17,965 bases of DNA from TMED8 sp964468005. GTDB lineage: Bacteria; Pseudomonadota; Alphaproteobacteria; Rhodospirillales; Casp-alpha2. A program made the position numbers and the translations under genes. The notes beneath the pieces were generated by a model. That model saw nothing but the letters and a program-made list of their open reading frames with translations. It did not search any database and had not been told where the DNA came from. The stretch spans positions 1 through 17,965 of the forward strand of contig CAYXUT010000047.1 in the NCBI GenBank assembly GCA_964468005.1, in the 5' to 3' direction. Below, in pieces: positions 1 to 5,444 of the stretch (position 1 is its first letter; each line of letters starts with the position of its first letter).

Positions 1-2
1 AG

Positions 3-92
3 GGTCTCGCCCAGGCAGTTAACAAGATTGGCAAGGTTGTGACCCTGATCACCGATATTGATCAAAAATCCAACTGCCTCTGTCCAGTATAG
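3..92 (+). pseudogene. possible chemoreceptor (MCP) signalling-domain remnant
   Basis: The frame running in from the left edge encodes about 29 residues ending at a TAG at 90-92. The stretch reading KIGKVVTLITDI resembles the part of the methyl-accepting chemotaxis protein signalling domain that normally reads IGxVVxLIxDIAEQTNLLALNA. After TDI the match breaks down (DQKSNCLCPV, then stop), as if the gene had been cut or frameshifted just before the conserved hairpin tip. Intact receptors continue for more than 100 residues beyond this point. The match is short and the 5' part lies outside the window, so this is a tentative call; it could also be the natural C-terminus of an unrelated coiled-coil protein. 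Confidence 0.3.
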
Positions 93-99
93 ACTTTCG

Positions 100-282
100 T
101 TAGACCTTGAAGAACGATTCGGCACCATTGCGTGCTTGTTCTTTTTCTTGGATCATCTCACGTACGCGCACGATTTCAGCCTCCAGTTCTTCGATATACT
201 CACCCAGCGCCTCGATGGAGAGCTCTTCTAGCTTCTTCGGTTCCGTCTTCTTCTTTGGTTGATCCGGCTCGTCCCAATTCAT
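100..282 (-). CDS. DUF1192 family small protein
   Basis: A 60-residue acidic/basic protein opening MNWDEPDQPKKK, followed by a coiled-coil-like segment (about residues 18-50, EELSIEALGEYIEELEAEI) rich in Glu, Leu and Arg. This layout, length and the phrase S-x-E-x-L-x-x-Y-I-x-x-L-x-x-E-I match DUF1192, a small family of unknown function in Alphaproteobacteria. I chose the ATG at 282; a GTG at 285 directly before it is also possible, with AGGA about eight bases upstream of the ATG. It is divergent from the quinone oxidoreductase gene, with about 92 bases between them that must hold both promoters. In my recollection DUF1192, this oxidoreductase and trcR are often neighbours in Alphaproteobacteria. 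The function is unknown; a cytoplasmic small regulator or scaffold is a guess only. Confidence 0.8.
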   Translation of the reverse strand: MNWDEPDQPKKKTEPKKLEELSIEALGEYIEELEAEIVRVREMIQEKEQARNGAESFFKV

Positions 283-374
283 CACATTCTTCCTACCAGA
301 CGTCCGCTTGTTTCCGCCCCACCATCATATTAGACAAGGCAACCAAGGATCAAATTGCAATAGGCGGAGCTACC

Positions 375-1364
375 ATGACCATGCACAAAAAAATGACTTG
401 CATTGAAATCAGCGAGCCCGGCGGACCGAAGGTGCTGAGGGCTGCCAAACGTGCCGTGCCGACAACTGCTGCCGGTGAGGTTCTGGTCAAGGTTGCCGCC
501 GCCGGCGTCAATGGCCCGGACATGATGCAACGGAAAGGTCTATACCCGCCGCCGAAAGGAGCCTCGGATTTGCTTGGCCTGGAGATTGCCGGTGAGGTGG
601 TAGCGCTCGGCGATGACGCTAGCGGTTGGCAGGTTGGTGACCAGATCTGTGCGCTGGCCAATGGCGGCGGTTATGCGGAGTATTGCGCCGTCGATGCCAA
701 CCACTGCCTGCCCGTGCCGACCGGCATGTCGCTTAGCGACGCCGCATCGCTGCCGGAAACCTACTTCACTATCTGGAGCAATATCTTCATGACGGCCGAG
801 CTTGTCGACGGCAAGATTTATCTGGTGCACGGTGGCGCTGGCGGTCTTGGCACCACATCTATCCAGCTTGGCAAGGCTTTTGGCGCAATCGTCGTCGCCA
901 CCGACAGCCCGGCAAGTCGCACCGCCATCTGCTCAGAGCTCGGCGCCGATCGAGTCATCGACTATGTGAAAGAAGATTTCGTCAATGTGGTGCGTGACGA
1001 GTTTGGCGGAGCTGACCTGATCCTCGATATCGTCGGCGGCGCTAACATTGCGCGCAATATCAAGGTGGCTAATCATGATGCGCGCATCGTACAGCTGGCT
1101 TTTGCAGCTGGCTCCAAGGTCGATGTCAATTTGATGCCAGTGATGTTGAAACGCCTGACCTATACGGGCTCGACCTTACGCAGCCGGCCGACAAGTCAGA
1201 AAACGGCCATTCGTGATGAACTTAAGGATAACGTCTGGCCACTGTTTGACAGCGGCCAGTTAAAACCGGTAGTTGGCAACATCTTACCTCTGACAAAGGC
1301 CTCCGAAGCCCATGCGCAAATGGAATCCGCCGCCCACACAGGTAAGATAGTGTTGACGGTGTAA
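375..1364 (+). CDS. NAD(P)H quinone oxidoreductase, PIG3/Qor-type MDR protein
   Basis: A 329-residue medium-chain dehydrogenase/reductase lacking zinc ligands, predicted to reduce quinones or reactive enones with NADPH in the cytoplasm. An N-terminal GroES-like domain carries the VNGPDMMQRKGLYPPP segment and LGLEIAGEV, typical of the PIG3 branch. The Rossmann nucleotide-binding motif GGAGGLGTTSIQLGKAFGA lies at about residues 152-170, followed by the usual LGADRVIDY. The open frame extends upstream to 132 but overlaps the opposite DUF1192 gene; the ATG at 375 has GGAG at 366-369 five bases before it and begins where family homology begins. Family length is about 325-335 residues, so the gene is intact. 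It is followed by the trcR promoter and leader hairpin. The in vivo substrate is unknown. Confidence 0.9.
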   Translation: MTMHKKMTCIEISEPGGPKVLRAAKRAVPTTAAGEVLVKVAAAGVNGPDMMQRKGLYPPPKGASDLLGLEIAGEVVALGDDASGWQVGDQICALANGGGYAEYCAVDANHCLPVPTGMSLSDAASLPETYFTIWSNIFMTAELVDGKIYLVHGGAGGLGTTSIQLGKAFGAIVVATDSPASRTAICSELGADRVIDYVKEDFVNVVRDEFGGADLILDIVGGANIARNIKVANHDARIVQLAFAAGSKVDVNLMPVMLKRLTYTGSTLRSRPTSQKTAIRDELKDNVWPLFDSGQLKPVVGNILPLTKASEAHAQMESAAHTGKIVLTV

Positions 1365-1388
1365 CTGCCCCGGAAGGGGGATGGATGT

Positions 1389-1418
1389 TTGACCAGAACC
1401 TCGAGAAAACGCTATAAG
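1389..1418 (+). promoter_or_regulatory. sigma-70-type promoter for trcR
   Basis: TTGACC at 1389-1394 and TATAAG at 1413-1418 are separated by 18 bases. This fits the housekeeping promoter pattern of Alphaproteobacteria (TTGAC, then CTATA; here the -10 is preceded by C at 1412). Predicted transcription start is about 1424-1427, giving a 5' leader of roughly 60 bases for trcR. It lies 25 bases past the stop of the quinone oxidoreductase gene, so trcR probably has its own promoter. Confidence 0.55.
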
Positions 1419-1435
1419 GTAAAAAGATTTTTCGA

Positions 1436-1469
1436 ACCGGCACCGTGAACGGCGCCGGTCGATTTTTTG
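1436..1469 (+). terminator. terminator-like hairpin in the trcR leader
   Basis: ACCGGC at 1436-1441 pairs with GCCGGT at 1454-1459. After one A-C mismatch, CCG pairs with CGG, closing a 4-6 base loop. The stem is followed by CGA and six T (1464-1469). It can terminate read-through from the upstream oxidoreductase gene. However, it lies downstream of the likely trcR promoter and only five bases before the trcR ribosome binding site (AAAAGGA at 1471-1477), so it may also attenuate trcR. Confidence 0.6.
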
Positions 1470-1485
1470 GAAAAGGACTTTGACC

Positions 1486-2223
1486 ATGGCGCATCCCCTG
1501 ATGCCCAAAGCTACAGCCGTATGGCTGATTGACAACACAACACTGACCTTCAACCAAATTGCCGGCTTTTGCGGTCTGCATGAGCTTGAGGTCCAGGCCC
1601 TGGCCGATGGCGAAGTGGCGCCCGGTATGCATGGCCTCGATCCCGTTGCGCGCGACGAGTTGACACAAGACGAACTCGATCGCTGCCAAGCGGATTCGAG
1701 TGCACGCCTGGTCATATCAAAAACGGACAAGCCACAGCCCAAGGCGCGATCCAATGGCGCACGCTATACCCCAGTATCAAAACGCGCCGACCGGCCCAAT
1801 GCCATTGCGTGGCTATTGAAGAACTATTCCGAATTGACCGATGCGCAGATTTCCAAACTTATCGGCACGACCAAGCCGACCATCAACGCCATCCGTGACC
1901 GGACACACTGGAACACCCTGAATATTAAGCCGCAAAATCCGGTGGGATTAGGACTGTGCAGCGGTGATGATCTGGAAAAATCAATTGCATTAGGCCGCGC
2001 ACGCACGGGCAAGAGGCACGCGCCCGGCGCCGCCACTGCGCCGGACGGAGTGGTTCCCCCCGATGCGCCGGAACCGGCACCCGTAACCGAGCATCCGGTC
2101 GCCATGCCCCCAGCCGTGGAACCGGCCAATGAGGAACCAGCCGAACCGTTCACCCAGCCGGATGGGCCGGTTGCCCAATCGAAAAGTAAAGATATTCCGA
2201 AAGACCCTTGGGCGACAGACTGA
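1486..2223 (+). CDS. trcR: cell cycle transcriptional regulator TrcR (DUF1013)
   Basis: A 245-residue protein opening MAHPLMPKATAVWLIDNTTLTF, the diagnostic start of the DUF1013/TrcR family, which is restricted to Alphaproteobacteria and described as a cell-cycle transcriptional regulator. Two helix-turn-helix-like segments are visible: residues about 18-44 (TLTFNQIAGFCGLHELEVQAL) and 104-142 (ending in IGTTKPTINAIRDRTHWN). Residues about 175-235 form a Pro/Ala/Glu-rich, probably disordered tail, longer than in many relatives and ending DIPKDPWATD. The ATG at 1486 is chosen over TTG at 1480: it matches the family start and has AAAAGGA eight bases upstream. The gene converges on the opposite-strand operon, with only nine bases between stops. 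Regulation may involve the leader hairpin. Confidence 0.88.
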   Translation: MAHPLMPKATAVWLIDNTTLTFNQIAGFCGLHELEVQALADGEVAPGMHGLDPVARDELTQDELDRCQADSSARLVISKTDKPQPKARSNGARYTPVSKRADRPNAIAWLLKNYSELTDAQISKLIGTTKPTINAIRDRTHWNTLNIKPQNPVGLGLCSGDDLEKSIALGRARTGKRHAPGAATAPDGVVPPDAPEPAPVTEHPVAMPPAVEPANEEPAEPFTQPDGPVAQSKSKDIPKDPWATD

Positions 2224-2232
2224 GACGGAGAT

Positions 2233-2421
2233 TTAATTCTCTGCTGGATTCAGATTCACCGCTCGCGCCTCGTGTGAGCGAAGGACCGCGGCATGCGAAA
2301 GGTCCGGCGGCTTAGCCAAGTCTTTGATGAACCGGTCGCACCCGGTGAGTAGTGCCACGACCTCGGTCCCAAGCCGCAACTTACCAGAGTGAGAAACAGA
2401 TGCTTCCTGTAATTCAGTCAT
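2233..2421 (-). CDS. small unknown protein translationally coupled to UbiD homologue
   Basis: A 62-codon frame opens MTELQEASVSHSGKLRL and ends EARAVNLNPAEN. I do not recognise the family. Its ATG overlaps the stop codon of the upstream ubiD-like gene in the eight-base sequence ATGACTGA (2421-2414), the arrangement expected for translational coupling, and no separate ribosome site is needed. The middle (TEVVALLTGCDRFIKDLAKPPD) is mildly hydrophobic with a single Cys; there is no signal peptide or clear membrane helix. It does not resemble the Cys-rich small D subunits of some aromatic acid decarboxylases, though its position last in the operon recalls them. It could be an accessory subunit or a chance frame; the next gene (trcR) converges nine bases away. 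Confidence 0.45.
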   Translation of the reverse strand: MTELQEASVSHSGKLRLGTEVVALLTGCDRFIKDLAKPPDLSHAAVLRSHEARAVNLNPAEN

Positions 2422-3823
2422 CACAAATGATTTCTGATAACAATGCGTTCGCGTCAATGCGCACATTCAGGTCGATCTCAGCCTCGCCGGGCACGCGGAT
2501 GCGTGTGTACTTGAACTCCGGCGCATCTACGGGCACGGTGGCGTCGAATCCGAGCTTCGAACTGACGCCATCGTCGGCCGACGGATCCAACTTAGAGCCC
2601 TGTGAACCTTGCACCACCACGAGATCGCGGTGCGCCTGGAAACGCGTCGCCACGGCCCATTCGACCTCAGTTGGGTCGTGCACGTCGACATCCTTATCAA
2701 CGACGGTGGCGTGCTTGATGTCGTAATGACTTGAGAGCGCCGCCATCAAGATGTTCTTGCCCTCGCCGGCATAGCGTTTCATGACCTGCACATAGAGGTG
2801 ATAACGGCAGGTGCCACCGCGCGACAAGTGAACATCCGTTACGCCCGGAAAGTTCTGGCGTAAATAGGGCAATATGGTCGCCTCGCGCGGAATGGCCCCC
2901 AGTAAAAGATGCTCCCAGCCACCACCGACGATGGTGTGAAAAATTGGGTTCTTGCGGTGCGTCACCTTGGAAACCCTGATCACATGGCGCTCGGCGCGCT
3001 CGCCGTAATACTGTGGAAACTCGCCGAAGGGTCCTTCCGGGGCGCGGGTATCGGCGAGGATCTTGCCTTCGATAACGATCTCGGCATTGGCCGGCACCTT
3101 AACCTTGCTTCCGAGGCACTTCACCACTTCTAGCGGCGCCCCGCCAAGCGCGCCGGCGATTTCAAGCTCATCAAAATTTAAGGGCACGACGGTCTGCGAA
3201 GCCAGCAAGGTTGCGGCGCTGTTGCCAATAACGAGCGCGATATCGAGGTCATCGCCTTCGCTCTCCGCCATCTCGAAGAACGCCAACGTATGACGCGGTA
3301 AGATAAGTGCGCCAAGTTCCTTCGGCCCTGACAGTTGCAGCCGGTGTAGGGAGACGTTCTGCACCCCGGTCTTGGGATTTCGCGAAATGGCGAGCGCGGC
3401 GGTAATATAGGGACCGCTATCGAATTCGTTATGAGTAGGGACCGGCAACAGTTGGGCGAGGTCGGGATCGTCGTGGACGACCTGCTGGCAGGGTGCATCT
3501 TCAACCAGCCTTGGCTTCAAGGGATTGGCGGCAGCATCTTGAACCGCATCAACAAGTTCACTTTCTCGTAGACCCAGTGCTTCGGCAATCCAGGCGCGGT
3601 TAGATGCTAGACCGGAGACCACCGAAACGTCGTGCCCATTGGGCTTTGGGAAGAAGGTCGCTTGTTTACCATCCAGCCGATTGGCAATACCGGCAAGTTC
3701 GTAGCGGAGATCGACGCCTTCCTTGGCAACTGCCAGCCGCCCGCTCGTTTCTAAATGCCGCAACCAGTCACGAAGATCGTAGTCTCGGCGGCGATTGTGC
3801 TCGCTGTTCGAATCTCCCGACAT
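2414..3823 (-). CDS. UbiD-family prenylated-FMN decarboxylase
   Basis: A 469-residue UbiD-family protein, predicted to (de)carboxylate an aromatic or alpha,beta-unsaturated acid with prenylated FMN in the cytoplasm. The residues known from Aspergillus Fdc1 are present with matching spacing: metal/phosphate ligands N156 and E221 (Fdc1 N168, E233) and the catalytic R161-E268-E263 triad (Fdc1 R173, E282, E277), the last two in APEGPFGEF. It should therefore be active and needs a UbiX prenyltransferase, not seen in this window. The start is the ATG at 3823, with AGGAAAGGA just upstream; the frame extends further only by reading into the preceding gene. It lies 13 bases after the ferredoxin/anchor fusion gene. 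UbiD relatives act on very varied substrates, so the substrate is open; linkage suggests the product of the molybdoenzyme. Confidence 0.9.
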   Translation of the reverse strand: MSGDSNSEHNRRRDYDLRDWLRHLETSGRLAVAKEGVDLRYELAGIANRLDGKQATFFPKPNGHDVSVVSGLASNRAWIAEALGLRESELVDAVQDAAANPLKPRLVEDAPCQQVVHDDPDLAQLLPVPTHNEFDSGPYITAALAISRNPKTGVQNVSLHRLQLSGPKELGALILPRHTLAFFEMAESEGDDLDIALVIGNSAATLLASQTVVPLNFDELEIAGALGGAPLEVVKCLGSKVKVPANAEIVIEGKILADTRAPEGPFGEFPQYYGERAERHVIRVSKVTHRKNPIFHTIVGGGWEHLLLGAIPREATILPYLRQNFPGVTDVHLSRGGTCRYHLYVQVMKRYAGEGKNILMAALSSHYDIKHATVVDKDVDVHDPTEVEWAVATRFQAHRDLVVVQGSQGSKLDPSADDGVSSKLGFDATVPVDAPEFKYTRIRVPGEAEIDLNVRIDANALLSEIICDD

Positions 3824-3836
3824 TTCAATTCCTTTC

Positions 3837-5441
3837 CTATTCGACGACCGCCGCTGGCGACACTCCGGTTCGCGTGGGCGCGGCCTTAACGCCTGAGCCC
3901 CGTTGCGGCACCTTCGGCAATGCAAAGCCCTGCTGGTGGCAGATGCGTGTAACTAATGCATATTTCCAGAAGAAGCCGCCGGCAACAGTCACCATGCCGG
4001 CAACGGCTGCAGCCTTCGGCATGGCGATGGAAACAGCAAACAGCAATGCCGGCGTGCCGAATGCAGCAATCATCAACATCGGCATCATGCCGCTAATGTC
4101 TTTCATTGAAAGCGGGCCGATGCCACTGGCGCTCCCTGTCTGGTGGTAGAGGACCCATAGCCCGCCAATCAGGATGGCGAGCGTCAGGCCGGCAATACCC
4201 ACTTCGCCAGCAATCGCACTATGCGTACCGATGGCCGATAAAATGACAGCAAACAAGCCGACGCCCTCGAACAATCCGGTGGTCATCAGCATCCACGGTA
4301 TCAAGGGTACCCGCCAGGCTGGGATACCCTTGGACGAAAATAGTATCTGCGCCTGGCAATACAGAAATCCGGCTGCGGAGATGCCAGTCAAGGCGTAGAT
4401 GCCTGGCCCCGGCCACAGAACAGATCCCGCCACCGCCGGATAAAATAGCGCGACGCAATAGGTCTCGCGCGTCATCCACGAACTCTGCGGACGGCGCAAC
4501 ACATAGAGGAATCTCATCTTGCGGCCAAGCTTAAGGAACACGAAGAACAGACCGACGGCCATGATCGCCGCCGCAGGCACCAGGATTTTTGGCAGCACCG
4601 CGCCGTCAATCCATCTGGCCAGATAAGCGAGCCAAGCGATGAGCGCCAGTCCCGATGCCATACCGCCCAAGGAAAAGTTCATCGCGGCACGGTAGTCCCA
4701 GAAGGTCTGGCGCTCACCGACCAGTGCATTGTGGCTGTCGGATAGCGCCGCATCGTCGGCGTCGTCGGCACCGATGTCGCGGCCCGGCGTCGACGCTGGC
4801 ACTTCGTACAAGTAACGAACGCGCGGGTTGGTGCCAAGCTCCGCATGCATCTGGAAGGATTGATTGTCACGGATCAGGCGCGAAACATCACTCTCGGCAT
4901 CATCTAGATCTCCGAACTTAAGTGCCTGGGCAATGCAAGATGTAACGCAGGCCGGCGTCGCATCCATGTCCCTGCCCGGCACCTGGCCGTTATCCGCTGC
5001 CGCGTCAATGCGCTCCATACAGAAACTACATTTATTGGCAACACCCACGCGCTCTTCGTGCGGACGCAGCATCTCTTGTGCCGTCGGACCGTCGCGGTAA
5101 TACCATTTCTTTTCATTCACGATGGAGCGCGCCTGATAGGGGCAGGCGACCACGCAGGATGCGCAACCGATACAGATGTCGTAGTCGATGGTAACCAAGC
5201 CGTCGGCGCGCCTGGCCGTGGCACCCGAAGGACAGACCGGCACGCAGGGCGGATTTTCGCAATGCTGGCAGCCAGTAACGACAAACAGCCGTTCCACATT
5301 GGGAAACTTCCCGTACTCTACATCAATGACCCGTCGCCACTGCACGCCCGGCGGCGTTGCGTTGGCTTCTTTGCAGGCGATGGTGCAAGTCTGGCACCCG
5401 ACACAGCGGTTGAGATCGACAGTCATCCCCCAAGCGGTCAT
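3837..5441 (-). CDS. fused four-[4Fe-4S] ferredoxin subunit and NrfD/DmsC-type membrane anchor
   Basis: A 534-residue protein joining what are usually two subunits of a DMSO-reductase-family complex. Residues 1-200 form a PsrB/DmsB-like electron-transfer domain with all sixteen cluster cysteines: C13/16/19/23, C58/61/66/70, C90/93/96/100 and C138/141/165/169. After a hydrophilic linker (about 200-250) there are seven to eight hydrophobic helices between about 253 and 505, with DmsC-like features such as PAWRVPLIPWMLMTTGLFEG. It should pass electrons from the molybdenum subunit to membrane quinone. No signal peptide is present, so the ferredoxin part faces the cytoplasm. The start ATG at 5441 has a perfect AAGGAGG inside the end of the upstream gene, three bases away. 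The distal anchor part is less certain to be DmsC than the ferredoxin part is to be DmsB-like. Confidence 0.88.
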   Translation of the reverse strand: MTAWGMTVDLNRCVGCQTCTIACKEANATPPGVQWRRVIDVEYGKFPNVERLFVVTGCQHCENPPCVPVCPSGATARRADGLVTIDYDICIGCASCVVACPYQARSIVNEKKWYYRDGPTAQEMLRPHEERVGVANKCSFCMERIDAAADNGQVPGRDMDATPACVTSCIAQALKFGDLDDAESDVSRLIRDNQSFQMHAELGTNPRVRYLYEVPASTPGRDIGADDADDAALSDSHNALVGERQTFWDYRAAMNFSLGGMASGLALIAWLAYLARWIDGAVLPKILVPAAAIMAVGLFFVFLKLGRKMRFLYVLRRPQSSWMTRETYCVALFYPAVAGSVLWPGPGIYALTGISAAGFLYCQAQILFSSKGIPAWRVPLIPWMLMTTGLFEGVGLFAVILSAIGTHSAIAGEVGIAGLTLAILIGGLWVLYHQTGSASGIGPLSMKDISGMMPMLMIAAFGTPALLFAVSIAMPKAAAVAGMVTVAGGFFWKYALVTRICHQQGFALPKVPQRGSGVKAAPTRTGVSPAAVVE

Positions 5442-5444
5442 TGA

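Noticed and set aside
1222..1754. Two overlapping minus-strand frames of about 155 codons across the trcR promoter and start
   Set aside because: They are antisense to recognised genes, lack ribosome sites and show no family pattern.
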